Of a stretch of DNA of 64,000 nt, positions 7,450 to 16,817 are shown piece by piece. Both the position numbers and the translations under genes were made by a program. Under the pieces are notes generated by a model, which saw only the letters and a list, made by a program, of their open reading frames with translations, did not search any database and was not told where the DNA came from. The stretch is from contig NZ_CP018319.1 in the NCBI RefSeq assembly GCF_001952935.1, positions 671,501 to 735,500 of the forward strand, read 5' to 3'. Source of the stretch: Pseudomonas frederiksbergensis. Its GTDB lineage: Bacteria; Pseudomonadota; Gammaproteobacteria; Pseudomonadales; Pseudomonadaceae. The stretch's first letter is position 1; the number at the start of each line of letters is the position of its first letter.

Positions 7450-8444
7450 AATTCGAGCGCCGTAGCCCACGAGCTGACGACGTTGCGATCGACATTCTCT
7501 ACTGCGGCGTCTGCCATTCCGACATCCATCAGGCACGCAACGAGTGGGGCATTGCCGTTTATCCACTGATGCCCGGCCACGAGATCGTAGGCAAAGTTAC
7601 CGCCGTCGGTGTGAACGTCACCCAACATAAAGTCGGCGATCTGGTTGGCGTCGGCTGTATGGTCGATTCCTGCCGCAACTGCGAAGCCTGCCAGTCGAAC
7701 CTCGAGCAATACTGCCTTGAAGGTCCGACCATGACCTATGCCACGCCGGACCGCGTCGATGGCAGCAACACCATGGGCGGCTATTCCGACAGCATCGTGG
7801 TCAGCGAACATTTCGTCGTGCGCATCCCGGAAAAACTCGACCCGGCCAGCGCTGCGCCGATCCTGTGTGCCGGCATCACCACCTATTCGCCGCTCAAGCA
7901 CTACGGCGTGAAGGCGGGCGACAAGGTCGGGATTCTCGGCATGGGCGGCCTCGGCCACATGGGCATCAAGTTCGCCAAGGCGATGGGCGCCGAAGTCACG
8001 CTGTTCACCCGCTCGGCGAGCAAGGCTGAGGAAGGTCGTCGCCAGGGTGCGGACCACGTGATCGTGTCCACCGATGCCGAACAGATGAAAGCCGCCGCAG
8101 GACATTTCGACTTCCTGCTGGACACCATTCCGGTGCAGCACGACCTCAATCCCTACCTCGATACGTTGCGTTTCGACGGCGTGCACATTCTGGTGGGCTT
8201 GATCGAGCCGGTCGATCCACCGGTCCACGCCGGCAAACTGGTGATGAGCCGTCGCGTATTGGCCGGCTCCCTGATCGGCGGCATCGCCGAAACCCAGGAA
8301 GTGCTGGATTTCTGCGCCGAACACGGCATTACCTGCGACATCGAAATGCTCGACATCCGCCAAATCAACGAGGCTTACACCCGCATGATTGCCGGTGACG
8401 TGAAGTACCGCTTCGTGATCGACATGGCGACACTGAAGATTTAA
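7392..8444 (+). CDS. zinc-dependent alcohol dehydrogenase / aldehyde reductase (YahK/CAD type)
   Basis: A 350-aa medium-chain dehydrogenase of the cinnamyl-alcohol-dehydrogenase type that interconverts aldehydes and alcohols, most likely with NADP(H). The catalytic zinc region is GVCHSD with GHEIVG. The structural zinc cysteines lie in SCRNCEACQSNLEQYC. The Rossmann motif is GILGMGGLGHMGIKFAK. The start at 7392 (MYTAIGYAAQ) is preferred over an upstream in-frame ATG because it matches the family and follows GAGG. The divergent AraC gene is the likely regulator. The gene converges on the iclR gene, with stop codons overlapping by 4 bp. Confidence 0.92.
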   Translation: MYTAIGYAAQSATTPLAPMKFERRSPRADDVAIDILYCGVCHSDIHQARNEWGIAVYPLMPGHEIVGKVTAVGVNVTQHKVGDLVGVGCMVDSCRNCEACQSNLEQYCLEGPTMTYATPDRVDGSNTMGGYSDSIVVSEHFVVRIPEKLDPASAAPILCAGITTYSPLKHYGVKAGDKVGILGMGGLGHMGIKFAKAMGAEVTLFTRSASKAEEGRRQGADHVIVSTDAEQMKAAAGHFDFLLDTIPVQHDLNPYLDTLRFDGVHILVGLIEPVDPPVHAGKLVMSRRVLAGSLIGGIAETQEVLDFCAEHGITCDIEMLDIRQINEAYTRMIAGDVKYRFVIDMATLKI

Positions 8445-9244
8445 ACCTTCAAACCAAGCTCCGCCGACAGCCGAGCCGTTACCCCTTTGATCAGGGGAAT
8501 CAGCTCGGCCATTTTTTCCAGCGGCATATAAGGCACAGTGCTGGCGATGCTGATGCCAGCAACGATGCGTTTACTGGCATCACGAATCGGCGCCGCCACA
8601 CAACGGATCGACGGTTCGTTATCTTCCAGATCGAAGGCGTAACCGCCCGCCACATACTCGACCATGCGCTGCTGAAACTGCTCCCAGGACTGCTCCGGGT
8701 GTTGCGGCCAGAACTGATTTTTCCCACCCGCCGGCAAGCTGACTTCGTACAGCCGCTGCCATTCTTCCTGCGTGTCGTCGAGCATCAGCGCCTTGCCGAT
8801 CCCGGTGCGCGCCAACGGCATGCGATGGCCGACCCGCGAACGCATTTCCGGGCCATTGCGCCCCGGATTCTTATGCAGGTACAGCACTTCGTCGCCTTCA
8901 CGAATCGCCAGGTGAATGGTGTCGCCGGTCAACGCTGACAACTCATCCAGATACGGCCCGGCCAATGTGACCAGCGGCAATTCTTCACGCGCCTGGAAGC
9001 CCAGCTCGATCAACTTTGGTCCCAACAGATAACCAACTTGCGGCACCACGCGCAGATATCGCTCGTCCACCAGGCAGCTGGCCAGTCGATGAGTGGTGCT
9101 GCGCGTGGTGCCGATCAGCCGGGCGATCTCCTTGAGATCGCGGGCGCCGCTGGCCACGGCCTGAACCACACCCAATCCACGAAGCAATGTCTGGGTGCCG
9201 GTCGGGGCGGCGTCCTTGGCGATTTTTGGGGCGTCTTCCTGCAT
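8441..9244 (-). CDS. IclR-family regulator of the galactonate operon
   Basis: A 267-aa regulator with an N-terminal winged helix-turn-helix (about residues 20-80; RLIGTTRSTTHRLASCLV) and a C-terminal IclR effector-binding domain (about 95-260). It is the last gene of the leftward dgoK-dgoA-dgoD-MFS cluster and so is probably autoregulated with it. The effector is likely galactonate or its dehydrated derivative. It is the best candidate to bind the palindrome at 13676-13710 and its copy at 26522-26556. E. coli DgoR is a GntR protein, so this would be a non-homologous replacement. Confidence 0.88.
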   Translation of the reverse strand: MQEDAPKIAKDAAPTGTQTLLRGLGVVQAVASGARDLKEIARLIGTTRSTTHRLASCLVDERYLRVVPQVGYLLGPKLIELGFQAREELPLVTLAGPYLDELSALTGDTIHLAIREGDEVLYLHKNPGRNGPEMRSRVGHRMPLARTGIGKALMLDDTQEEWQRLYEVSLPAGGKNQFWPQHPEQSWEQFQQRMVEYVAGGYAFDLEDNEPSIRCVAAPIRDASKRIVAGISIASTVPYMPLEKMAELIPLIKGVTARLSAELGLKV

Positions 9245-9304
9245 ATCCAGCCTTTACCGTTGAGCGAGTGAACGGGCGGCATTATGGTCGCCCGCATGCC
9301 GCAA

Positions 9305-10615
9305 CTACAACTTGATACGCTCGACTTTGCCGACCAGCAAGATGTAGGAAAGCGCACCAATCAACGCCAGAACCGAGATATAGGTAATCGCCGGGGCGAA
9401 CGAATCACCGGTAGCAAGGAAACCGATGACGATCGGCGTGGTAATCGCCGACAGGTTGCCGATGAAGTTGAACACCCCACCGGTCAACCCGAGCAATCGC
9501 GCCGGGGCCAGCGTTGAAACCAGCGACCAGGTGATCGAAGCCAGCCCGTTACCGAAGAACGCCAACGCGAGGAAGGCAATCACCAGCGGTGTCGACTCGA
9601 CGAAGTTGGCGCCGATAATCGAGGTGGAGATCAGCAGGCCGCCAATGATCGGCAACTTGCGGGCGAAACCCACGGTGTAGCCGCGACGGATCAGCCAGTC
9701 GGAGAAGAACCCGGAACAGAGCACACCAACGAAGGCGGCGAGAAACGGCAGCGACGCCAATAGGCCGGACTTGATGAAGTCCATGCCGCGATATTTCACC
9801 AGGTAGGTCGGGAACCACGTCAGAAAAAACCACAACGTCGAGTTGAGGCAGAACTGGCCGAGGTAGATGCCCCAGAGCTTGCGCTTGGTCAGCACGATAC
9901 CGAGGTCGATCCAGCTGAATTTGGCTTTGACTTTGGCTTGTTCAGCCTGGATATCCACCAGCCCGCCGCCCTCGCGGATCAGCTCGATTTCGGCGTCATT
10001 GGCCCCTTTGAAATCCCGCGGCTCGCGATACACCGCGTACCAGATCACTGCCCAGAGAATGCCCACCGCACCGGTGCTGACGAACACCATGTGCCAGCCA
10101 TATTGATGCTGCAACCAGGCCAATACCGGCGTCAGGAATGCTAGGCCGACGAATTGCCCGGAGGTATAGAAACCAATGGCCGTGGCGCGTTCGCGCTCGG
10201 GAAACCAGGTAGTGACCACGCGGCTGTTGATTGGGTACGCCGGCGCTTCCAGTGCACCGACTGCCATGCGCAACACGAACAGTGCGATGAAGCTGCCGGC
10301 GAAGCCGAGCATCACTGTGGCGATCGACCATAGCAGCAGCGCGACGCTGTAAAGAATCCGCGGTGGAACCCGATCCACCAGCCAGCCGCCGGGGATTTGC
10401 ATGGCGGCGTAGGTCCAGCCGAATGCCGAGAAGATCAGCCCGACGTGGATCGGATCGATGCCCAGTTCGCTGGTGAGTGCCGGGGCTGCGATGGACAGGT
10501 TGCTGCGGTCCAGGTAGTTGATCACCACGGTGATGAACAGCAGCACCATGATGAAAAAACGCTTGCGACTGGGCGTCACCAACGACGCCTGCCCGGTGAG
10601 GGTTTGCGGTTGCAT
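9305..10615 (-). CDS. dgoT: MFS transporter, D-galactonate/sugar-acid type
   Basis: A 436-aa major facilitator of the anion:cation symporter (sugar acid) subfamily with about 12 hydrophobic segments. The first helix region reads VVINYLDRSNLSIAAPAL, which is characteristic of the galactonate/glucarate group, and a central charged loop lies at about residues 200-235. Placement inside the galactonate operon, after dgoD, points to galactonate-proton symport. A REP-like element separates it from dgoD by 169 bp, so its expression may differ from that of the upstream genes. The assignment to galactonate rests on context. Confidence 0.82.
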   Translation of the reverse strand: MQPQTLTGQASLVTPSRKRFFIMVLLFITVVINYLDRSNLSIAAPALTSELGIDPIHVGLIFSAFGWTYAAMQIPGGWLVDRVPPRILYSVALLLWSIATVMLGFAGSFIALFVLRMAVGALEAPAYPINSRVVTTWFPERERATAIGFYTSGQFVGLAFLTPVLAWLQHQYGWHMVFVSTGAVGILWAVIWYAVYREPRDFKGANDAEIELIREGGGLVDIQAEQAKVKAKFSWIDLGIVLTKRKLWGIYLGQFCLNSTLWFFLTWFPTYLVKYRGMDFIKSGLLASLPFLAAFVGVLCSGFFSDWLIRRGYTVGFARKLPIIGGLLISTSIIGANFVESTPLVIAFLALAFFGNGLASITWSLVSTLAPARLLGLTGGVFNFIGNLSAITTPIVIGFLATGDSFAPAITYISVLALIGALSYILLVGKVERIKL

Positions 10616-10665
10616 GAGGAATGCCTCTTCTTATGTTTATTGAGGTCGATGAAAAGCTTGGATGT

Positions 10666-10772
10666 GATCGTTCCCCCGCTCTGCGTGGAAATGCCTCACC
10701 GGACGCTCTGCGTCCGCTCTTGGGACGCGGAGCGTCCCTGGCTGCATTCCCACGCGGAGCGTGGGAACGATC
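10666..10772. repeat. palindromic repeat, GATCGTTCCCACGC family
   Basis: A long imperfect palindrome begins GATCGTTCCC and ends GGGAACGATC, with inner arms containing GGACGC-GGAGCGTCC. It fills the dgoD-MFS intergenic gap. Two more copies lie at 21707-21815 and 49535-49647. It is a dispersed extragenic element with no coding capacity. Confidence 0.85.
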
Positions 10773-10784
10773 ATCGAGAGGGCA

Positions 10785-11933
10785 TCACCACTCGGCAAAA
10801 CTGCCATCGGCATGGCGCCAGATCGGGTTGCGCCAGCGGTGGCCGACGGCCGCGCGTTCGATGACGTATTCCTCGTTGATCTCGATCCCCAGGCCCGGGC
10901 CATTGGGGATTTTCACGAAGCCTTTGTCGTAGTCGAACACCCGCGGATCCTTGACGTAATCCAACAGGTCATTGCTCTCGTTGTAATGAATGCCCAGGCT
11001 CTGTTCCTGGATGAACGCGTTGTAGCAAACCGCATCCAGCTGCAAACACGCCGCCAGTGCAATCGGGCCCAACGGGCAATGCAGCGCCAGCGCCACGTCG
11101 TAGGCTTCGGCCATGTTGGCGATCTTGCGGGTTTCGGTGATGCCGCCGGCATGAGACGCATCCGGTTGAATGATGTCGACATAACCTTCGCTGAGCACAC
11201 GCTTGAAATCCCAGCGCGAGAACAGCCGCTCGCCGAGGGCAATCGGGGTGCTGGTCAGCGGCGCCAATTCTTTCAGCGCTTCGTAGTTTTCGCTGAGCAC
11301 CGGCTCTTCGATAAACATCAGTTTGTACGGGTCGAGTTCCTTCATCAGCACCTTGGCCATGGGCTTGTGCACCCGGCCATGGAAGTCGACGCCGATGCCG
11401 ACGTTCGGGCCCACCGCATCGCGCACGGCGGCGACGTTGGCCAGGGCCAGGTCGACTTTCTCGAAGGAATCGAGGAACTGCAGTTCTTCGGTGCCGTTCA
11501 TTTTCACCGCAGTAAAACCACGCTCGACCGCCTCTTTCGCCGCACGAGCGGTGTCCGCCGGGCGGTCGCCGCCGATCCACGAATAGACGCGAATCTTGTC
11601 CCGCACCTGACCGCCCAGCAGATCACTGACCGACACACCCAAGGCCTTGCCCTTGATGTCCCACAACGCCTGGTCGATACCGGCCAGCGCACTCATGTGG
11701 ATTGCGCCGCCCCGGTAGAAACCGCCGCGGTAGAGCACGGTCCAGATGTCTTCGATGTTGCGTGGGTCTTTGCCGATCAGGTAGTCGGACAATTCTTCAA
11801 CGGCGGCGGCGACAGTGTGGGCGCGGCCTTCGACCACGGGTTCGCCCCAACCGGTTACGCCCTCGTCGGTTTCGACCTTGAGGAAGCACCAACGCGGCGG
11901 AACGATGAAGGTGGTGAGTTTGGTGATTTTCAT
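10785..11933 (-). CDS. dgoD: D-galactonate dehydratase
   Basis: A 382-aa enolase-superfamily enzyme that dehydrates D-galactonate to 2-keto-3-deoxygalactonate. The metal and acid/base residues of the E. coli enzyme are conserved at the same numbers: D183 and H185 (GVDFHGR), E209 (FIEEP), E235 (LGERLFSR) and H285 (LALHCPLGP). Length is identical to E. coli DgoD. It lies 46 bp after dgoA in the dgo operon. The mandelate-racemase-family fold and these residues make galactonate a firm substrate call. Confidence 0.96.
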   Translation of the reverse strand: MKITKLTTFIVPPRWCFLKVETDEGVTGWGEPVVEGRAHTVAAAVEELSDYLIGKDPRNIEDIWTVLYRGGFYRGGAIHMSALAGIDQALWDIKGKALGVSVSDLLGGQVRDKIRVYSWIGGDRPADTARAAKEAVERGFTAVKMNGTEELQFLDSFEKVDLALANVAAVRDAVGPNVGIGVDFHGRVHKPMAKVLMKELDPYKLMFIEEPVLSENYEALKELAPLTSTPIALGERLFSRWDFKRVLSEGYVDIIQPDASHAGGITETRKIANMAEAYDVALALHCPLGPIALAACLQLDAVCYNAFIQEQSLGIHYNESNDLLDYVKDPRVFDYDKGFVKIPNGPGLGIEINEEYVIERAAVGHRWRNPIWRHADGSFAEW

Positions 11934-11979
11934 CTATTGCCTCTCTTATTAGATGCAGCGCTCGCAGCGCCAAAAAGTC

Positions 11980-12600
11980 TTAGCGAAGGGCTTTCCAGGC
12001 AGCCACGTAGGCCTTGGCGTTTACCGCCACTTCCTCTGGCGTCATGCCCGGTTTGAACAACCCGGAACCGAGGCCGAAACCTTTGACGCCCGCGTCGATA
12101 AACACCTGCATGTTGTCCGGCGTGATCCCGCCGACCGGCGCCAGAATCGTTCCCGCTGGCAGCACCGCGAGCCAGGCTTTGACGACTGCCGGGCCCATCT
12201 GCTCGGCCGGGAACATCTTCAGCACGTCCGCCCCTTCGGCCAATGCCGCAAAGGCTTCAGTCGGCGTGGCCACACCCGGCGACAGGAACAACCCCGCCGC
12301 TTTCGCTGCGCGCAACACCTTGGCATCGCTGTGCGGCATGACGATCACCTGACCGCCCGCCGCTTTCACTTGCTCGACCTGCTCCGGCGTCAACACCGTG
12401 CCGGCACCGATCAGGCAATCGGCGGGCAAGGTACTGCGCAGGATGCGGATACTTTCGTACGGCTCAGGGGAATTGAGCGGCACTTCGATGACGCGAAATC
12501 CGGCGGCGTAAAGGACTTCGCCGATGGCTGCCGCTTCTTGCGGGCGCAGGCCACGCAAAATCGCGATCAGACCGTTTTGCGCCAATGCTTTCTTGAGCAT
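11980..12600 (-). CDS. dgoA: 2-dehydro-3-deoxy-6-phosphogalactonate aldolase
   Basis: A 206-aa class I aldolase that splits 2-keto-3-deoxy-6-phosphogalactonate into pyruvate and glyceraldehyde 3-phosphate. The catalytic Glu is E39 (RVIEVPLNS) and the Schiff-base lysine is K128 (DVLKMFPAE), as in the KDPG/KDPGal aldolase family. It lies 19 bp after dgoK and 46 bp before dgoD. A KDPG aldolase is the alternative by sequence family, but the operon makes the galacto-isomer the likely substrate. Confidence 0.94.
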   Translation of the reverse strand: MLKKALAQNGLIAILRGLRPQEAAAIGEVLYAAGFRVIEVPLNSPEPYESIRILRSTLPADCLIGAGTVLTPEQVEQVKAAGGQVIVMPHSDAKVLRAAKAAGLFLSPGVATPTEAFAALAEGADVLKMFPAEQMGPAVVKAWLAVLPAGTILAPVGGITPDNMQVFIDAGVKGFGLGSGLFKPGMTPEEVAVNAKAYVAAWKALR

Positions 12601-12619
12601 GTCAGACCTCCAGTCAGGT

Positions 12620-13612
12620 TTAACGGGATGGGTTGGGTGTGATCAGTCCGGCGGCAACCGCCAACTGCCACAAGCCGCGTTCGGTGGCTTGCTCGGCCAG
12701 GGTCACCCGGGTAAAACCACAGGCCTCGAGCGCCCGGCTGTAGCGGGCACAGAGTTGGGCATTACCGATGAGGACGATCGAAGGCAGATGAACGCTGTTG
12801 CGTCGGCGACGCTGAACAGTCGCCAACGCTGACAATTCATGGCCGATCAACAGGCCGGACAAGTAATCCGGTTGAGCGGTGGCGCCGAGTTCGCCAGTCA
12901 ACCCAAGGCTGCGGGCACTGAACAATGTCGACAACGGCCCGATCTCGCCATCCGCCGACAGCGCCACCTGCACACCACGATCAAAGGCGTGGCCATCAAA
13001 GGACGCGCCCTTTTGCTGGGTGCGCCCCAGAATGCTGTGTTCGCTGAGCACGGCGAAGACTTCGCCGGTCATGAAGGTATCGAAATGCACGATGCAGCCG
13101 TCGGCCACTTCCACCCATTTCGAATGACTGCCCGGCAGGCCGATCAACAGATCACTACCCGCCTCGGCCGGTAGATTGTGCAGCACGCCAAGCACCTGAG
13201 TTTCTTCGCCGCGCATCACGTTCGGCAAACGCGAACGCTGAATCACGCCCGGCACGATGTGCACATCGACACCGCGAAGACTGCGAACCGTTTGTAGGGA
13301 GATTCCGAGATTGGCGACGTTCGCCGGCGTATCGCGGTAGGCCGCTTCACGCCAGCCTTGTGCGCTGCCGACCATGCCGCAAGCGATCACCGGCAAATCG
13401 GGCTGCGCGTCGAGCCAGTCACCGCAAGCCTCATCGAAGGCCAGTTCAAAACCGTCGGCACATTCCTGACCCGCAATCATTCGCGGCGTCCTGGGCAGTT
13501 GCATGATCCCCGACGACAGCGAACGCTGTTCGAGCACCTGGCCACCCGCGGCGAGTTTGTAAGCACGTAATGAGGTTGTCCCCCAATCGAGCGCGATCAA
13601 TTGCGCCAGCAT
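12620..13612 (-). CDS. dgoK: 2-dehydro-3-deoxygalactonokinase
   Basis: A 330-aa kinase that phosphorylates 2-keto-3-deoxygalactonate at C6. The N-terminal ALDWGTTSLRAY phosphate-binding loop and the GLPGSHSKWVEV segment are typical of DgoK. The start at 13612 (MLAQLIALDWG) follows AGGTGAAG; the open frame reaches further upstream but into the promoter. It is the first gene of the galactonate operon. The promoter and palindromic operator at 13636-13710 control it. Confidence 0.95.
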   Translation of the reverse strand: MLAQLIALDWGTTSLRAYKLAAGGQVLEQRSLSSGIMQLPRTPRMIAGQECADGFELAFDEACGDWLDAQPDLPVIACGMVGSAQGWREAAYRDTPANVANLGISLQTVRSLRGVDVHIVPGVIQRSRLPNVMRGEETQVLGVLHNLPAEAGSDLLIGLPGSHSKWVEVADGCIVHFDTFMTGEVFAVLSEHSILGRTQQKGASFDGHAFDRGVQVALSADGEIGPLSTLFSARSLGLTGELGATAQPDYLSGLLIGHELSALATVQRRRRNSVHLPSIVLIGNAQLCARYSRALEACGFTRVTLAEQATERGLWQLAVAAGLITPNPSR

Positions 13613-13642
13613 CGCTTCACCTGTTTTGTTTATTGGCAGTGA

Positions 13643-13711
13643 GTGAGCTGGACTATAAACCCGGACGCGCCTAAATCTCAATATATAAATATTGATCCCA
13701 TATATTGAGAC
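13643..13711 (-). promoter_or_regulatory. dgo operon promoter with perfect 11-bp palindromic operator
   Basis: TCTCAATATAT (13676-13686) and ATATATTGAGA (13700-13710) are a perfect inverted repeat with a 13-bp spacer. On the minus strand one arm supplies the -35 element TTGAGA, followed after 18 bp by TATAGT in TTTATAGTC. A bound protein would overlap the promoter. The same module occurs before the SDR gene at 26.5 kb. Confidence 0.75.
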
Positions 13712-13721
13712 ATAGTCAAAA

Positions 13722-13785
13722 AAAGATCGCAGCCTTCGGCAGCCTCCTACGGATAGATGTAGGCGCTGCCGAAGCTGCGATCTTT
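13722..13785. repeat. palindromic repeat, AAAGATCGCAGC family
   Basis: AAAGATCGCAGC at 13722-13733 pairs with GCTGCGATCTTT at 13774-13785, and an inner CTTCGGCAGC/GCTGCCGAAG extends the stem. It is an extragenic palindrome between dgoK and the acetyltransferase gene, of a type dispersed in fluorescent pseudomonads. Confidence 0.8.
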
Positions 13786-13804
13786 GGTGGAGGTCGGTTG
13801 CGAT

Positions 13805-14284
13805 CTAGCCTTCGGCAAACTCCCGCAACACCGCCCCATCCATCCGATACCGAACCCACTCCTCCTGCGGCTGAGCACCCAACGATTTGTAGAACTCGAT
13901 CGCCGGTTTGTTCCAGTCGAGCACGCTCCACTCAAATCGACCGCAGTCATTGGCGCAGGCGATTTTCGCCAAGTGGCGCAGCAAGGTTTTACCGGCGCCG
14001 CCGCCACGCTGTTCAGGGGTGATGTAGAGGTCTTCGAGGTACAGGCAGTTGCTGCCCAGCCACGTGGAATAGCTGAAGAAGAACACCGCGAAGCCAATCG
14101 GCAAGCCGTCGCGCAGGCAAATCAGGCCGTGAGCGGTGGCGCCTTCGCTGAACAGGCTGCGCTCGATGTCGGCGACGCTGGCGATGACTTCGTGGCGGGC
14201 ACGTTCGTAGTCGGCCAGTTCGGTGATGAACCCGAGGATTTGCGGTGCATCGCTCGGGGTCGCCGGGCGGATCTCGATCGTCAT
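13805..14284 (-). CDS. GNAT-family N-acetyltransferase
   Basis: A 159-aa Gcn5-related acetyltransferase that transfers an acetyl group from acetyl-CoA to an amine. The acetyl-CoA binding motif A appears as EDLYITPEQRGGGAGKTLLRHLA, and motif B follows as NKPAIEFYKSLGAQP. It resembles the diamine/spermidine-type acetyltransferases that share the YLEDLYV-RG-G pattern. The start at 14284 (MTIEIRPATPSD) is chosen by family alignment over an upstream ATG. It is a single gene with no functional link visible to its neighbours. The substrate is not certain. Confidence 0.85.
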   Translation of the reverse strand: MTIEIRPATPSDAPQILGFITELADYERARHEVIASVADIERSLFSEGATAHGLICLRDGLPIGFAVFFFSYSTWLGSNCLYLEDLYITPEQRGGGAGKTLLRHLAKIACANDCGRFEWSVLDWNKPAIEFYKSLGAQPQEEWVRYRMDGAVLREFAEG

Positions 14285-14416
14285 GGACGTGCCTTCGTCA
14301 AAAGTTGAAAACGCAATACTAAGTCGGCAAGCAGCGCTCGTCACACTGGAAATTCAAAGCTGATCCATGGAGCATGTGGAGAGCTGCAAAAGACGTTTTC
14401 ACTTAACAGGATGTTT

Positions 14417-15070
14417 ATGAACACTGATGCTTTCGCGCCACTGCAACTTCTCGCTGCACAACTGCTGCCCCACGCGCTGGAGCCGTCGGAAGACGGTGCC
14501 CATGACCTGTCGCACTTGCAGCGGGTCTGGCACAACGTGCGTACGCTTCATGCTGAAGAGGGTGGCGATCTTGAGGTGCTGCTCGCGGCCGTGCTTTTGC
14601 ACGATTGCGTGGCGGTAGAGAAGAATTCGCCGCTGCGTTCTCAGGCGTCCCGGCTGGCCGCCAAAAAGGCATCGAAATGGTTGGCGGACATGGCCTGGCC
14701 TGGCGCAAAAATCAGCGCAGTTGCCCATGCCATCGAAGCGCACAGTTTTTCCGCCAACATCGCGCCAACCACGCTCGAAGCGAAAATCATGCAGGACGCC
14801 GACCGCCTCGATTCCCTCGGCATGCTCGGTGTGGCGCGGACCTTTTACATCGCCGGACGTATGGGTAGCGCTTTGTACGACCCAGAGGATCCCGAGGCGA
14901 AGGACCGGGAATACGATGACAAACGTTTTTGCCTCGACCATTTCCAGACCAAACTGCTGCACCTGGCGGATGGGTTCCAGACGACCACCGGCCAAACTCT
15001 GGCGCGGATTCGTCATGAGCGGTTGAAGGGGTTCATGGTGTTGTTCAAGGAAGAAATCGGCGTCTGCTGA
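14417..15070 (+). CDS. HD-domain phosphohydrolase
   Basis: A 217-aa metal-dependent phosphohydrolase of the HD superfamily, similar to the YedJ group. Visible ligands are H-D in AHDLSHLQRVWHN, LLHDCVAVEK for the central HD pair, and MQDADRLDSLG for the last Asp. The start at 14417 is preferred over 14411 because AGGA then lies at 5-nt spacing. Its natural substrate is unknown. The next gene, an MFS transporter, is 112 bp downstream in the same direction and need not be related. Confidence 0.85.
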   Translation: MNTDAFAPLQLLAAQLLPHALEPSEDGAHDLSHLQRVWHNVRTLHAEEGGDLEVLLAAVLLHDCVAVEKNSPLRSQASRLAAKKASKWLADMAWPGAKISAVAHAIEAHSFSANIAPTTLEAKIMQDADRLDSLGMLGVARTFYIAGRMGSALYDPEDPEAKDREYDDKRFCLDHFQTKLLHLADGFQTTTGQTLARIRHERLKGFMVLFKEEIGVC

Positions 15071-15182
15071 AGGCCTTACTCCGGCCAACACTAACCCTGA
15101 AATCAATAACCTCAGACCTAACATCGACGCCTTGCGTGATAGATAGATGAAGCTCTCTTCTATCGGGTCAAGGAACTGCGTC

Positions 15183-16388
15183 ATGCCTAGCGCAACACCC
15201 CAAGTCTCAAGCAGGTTGTTCGGCCTGTTTTGCCTCGCCAGCTATTTGCTGTCGCTGTCCTATGGCTCGACCTTTTTGCTGTCGCTGTTGATCGGTGCCC
15301 GCGGCGGCAACGAGCACGATGCCGGCAGTGTGATTTCGGCGGCGATGCTCAGTACGTTTGCAGCGGTGATCGTCTCCGGGCACTTGTCCGATTTGCTCGG
15401 CGCGGCGCGCTCGATTGCGCTGTTCGGCATTCTGCTGGTGGCCGCCAGCCTGGGCTTTGCCCTGGCGCCAGGCTTCGGCAATCTGCAGTTGTTTTTCGGG
15501 CTATTGCTGGGGCTGGGTTGGGGCGTGTTCTACACCCTCGGGCCGATCATCGTGGCGAGTCTGGTAACGCCTGCCCAACGCGCGAAATACTTTGCGCTGT
15601 TGTCGGGCAGCATGATGACCGGGATCGGCAGCGGCCCCTTGTTAGGCCGCGCCGCCAGTGCACTCGGTTATCCGGTCACCACAGCGTTTTACCTTGCGGC
15701 GCTGGCCAGCCTGATCGGCGTATTACTGTTCTGGCGGTTGGATTCGCAGCTGAAAAAAGCGCCGGCCCACTCGGCAGCGGTGTCGCGAATTTCCTGGCGG
15801 GCAGCGGCGCAAGTGCTGTCGTCCAGAGCAGTGTTTCCGATCATCATGGTCGGGCTTGGCGGTTGCGTTTTCGGCGGTCTGTCGAGTTTTCAAACCAGCT
15901 ACGCGGCGGCGCGTTCACTCGACTATTCACTGTTCTTCCTCGGCTTCATGAGCGCTGCGATCAGCAGCCGCATGCTGATCGCCGGTTTCGTGGTCAAGCG
16001 CGACCCGTTCCGGGCGTCCTGCCTGCTGTCGGGCTTGATGATGGGTTCGATCCTGATGTTCGGGTTTGTCGTCGACGACGGGTTCAGCTACGTGTTGGCG
16101 GCGGTGATGCTCGGGGTCGGTTACGGGCTGACCTATTCGGTGATCAACGGCCTGGCGGCCAACGAGACGCCGAACGGCACCACCGCGCAATCCTTGCTGC
16201 TGTTCAGCCTGTCCTACTTTATCGGCGTGTTTGGCTTTCCGTTGCTGGCCGGGAAAATCATCGTGGAACAGGGGATGGCGACGCTGTTGCTCACGGTGTT
16301 GGCGGTTGCTGTACTGAATTGGCTGATCAGCGTCGGCCGGCTGGCCTGGCTCCGAGCCGTTACCCGCAAAGTGTTGCAGCAGGCCTAG
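15183..16388 (+). CDS. MFS transporter
   Basis: A 401-aa major facilitator with about 12 hydrophobic segments and no large soluble domain. The sequence GHLSDLLGAARS after helix 2 is the MFS loop 2-3 signature. The start at 15183 is chosen because AAGGA lies 8 nt before it; an upstream in-frame ATG at 15147 has no ribosome site. It resembles the drug/metabolite efflux or sugar-type MFS proteins of pseudomonads. The substrate cannot be told. Confidence 0.8.
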   Translation: MPSATPQVSSRLFGLFCLASYLLSLSYGSTFLLSLLIGARGGNEHDAGSVISAAMLSTFAAVIVSGHLSDLLGAARSIALFGILLVAASLGFALAPGFGNLQLFFGLLLGLGWGVFYTLGPIIVASLVTPAQRAKYFALLSGSMMTGIGSGPLLGRAASALGYPVTTAFYLAALASLIGVLLFWRLDSQLKKAPAHSAAVSRISWRAAAQVLSSRAVFPIIMVGLGGCVFGGLSSFQTSYAAARSLDYSLFFLGFMSAAISSRMLIAGFVVKRDPFRASCLLSGLMMGSILMFGFVVDDGFSYVLAAVMLGVGYGLTYSVINGLAANETPNGTTAQSLLLFSLSYFIGVFGFPLLAGKIIVEQGMATLLLTVLAVAVLNWLISVGRLAWLRAVTRKVLQQA

Positions 16389-16457
16389 ACCGTTCGTCGT
16401 TCATCAGGCACCAATCCAAATCGGGGGCGGACCAATTCAGATAAGGAGTCTAATTAA

Positions 16458-16487
16458 ATGGACCTATCCACATCCATGAAGAGGTAA
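16458..16487 (+). CDS. putative 9-codon leader ORF
   Basis: AAGGAG at 16443-16448 precedes an ATG at 16458 that opens MDLSTSMKR and stops at TAA 16485-16487. The next gene begins 2 nt later. The stop region also supplies the GAGG of the next ribosome site. The arrangement suggests coupled translation, but a nine-codon frame can arise by chance. Confidence 0.35.
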   Translation: MDLSTSMKR

Positions 16488-16489
16488 CC

Positions 16490-16744
16490 ATGAACGTCGA
16501 TAACAACCTTGAGAAAGAAGTCCTGACCCGTCTGCTGCATGCCCATCCAAGCGGTTTGGGCAAAGAGGTCCTGGACAATTACCGGGGGGAGAGAATCGTG
16601 GCCAGCACCCTCGCCACGCTGCAGGATCGTGGGTTGATCCAGCAGGGTCATGTGACCTGCAACGAGGCCGGTGAGCACTCGTTGAACTTGCCGATCAAAC
16701 TCAGTGCCGCAGGCGTTGAGGCGGCGCGCAAGCTGGACGTTTGA
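16490..16744 (+). CDS. small hypothetical protein, winged-helix-like
   Basis: An 84-aa protein that I do not recognise as a named family. It has no signal peptide or membrane segment. The order of short helices followed by a hydrophilic turn (VASTLATLQDRGLIQQGHVTC) resembles a small winged-helix domain, but this is only an impression. A good GAGG site precedes the start. It lies 73 bp before the Rho_N-domain gene, and both could be in one transcript. Confidence 0.65.
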   Translation: MNVDNNLEKEVLTRLLHAHPSGLGKEVLDNYRGERIVASTLATLQDRGLIQQGHVTCNEAGEHSLNLPIKLSAAGVEAARKLDV

Positions 16745-16817
16745 CAAGACGAATCAGGTCGCAGTCGTGCGCGGCTGTGACCGTTTGAGAGACTCTACAA
16801 GCAAGAGGAGAAATCCC

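Noticed and set aside
10666..10772. Palindromes considered as CRISPR repeats or IS ends
   Set aside because: There are no regularly spaced copies, no spacers, no transposase and no cas genes. They match dispersed extragenic palindromes.
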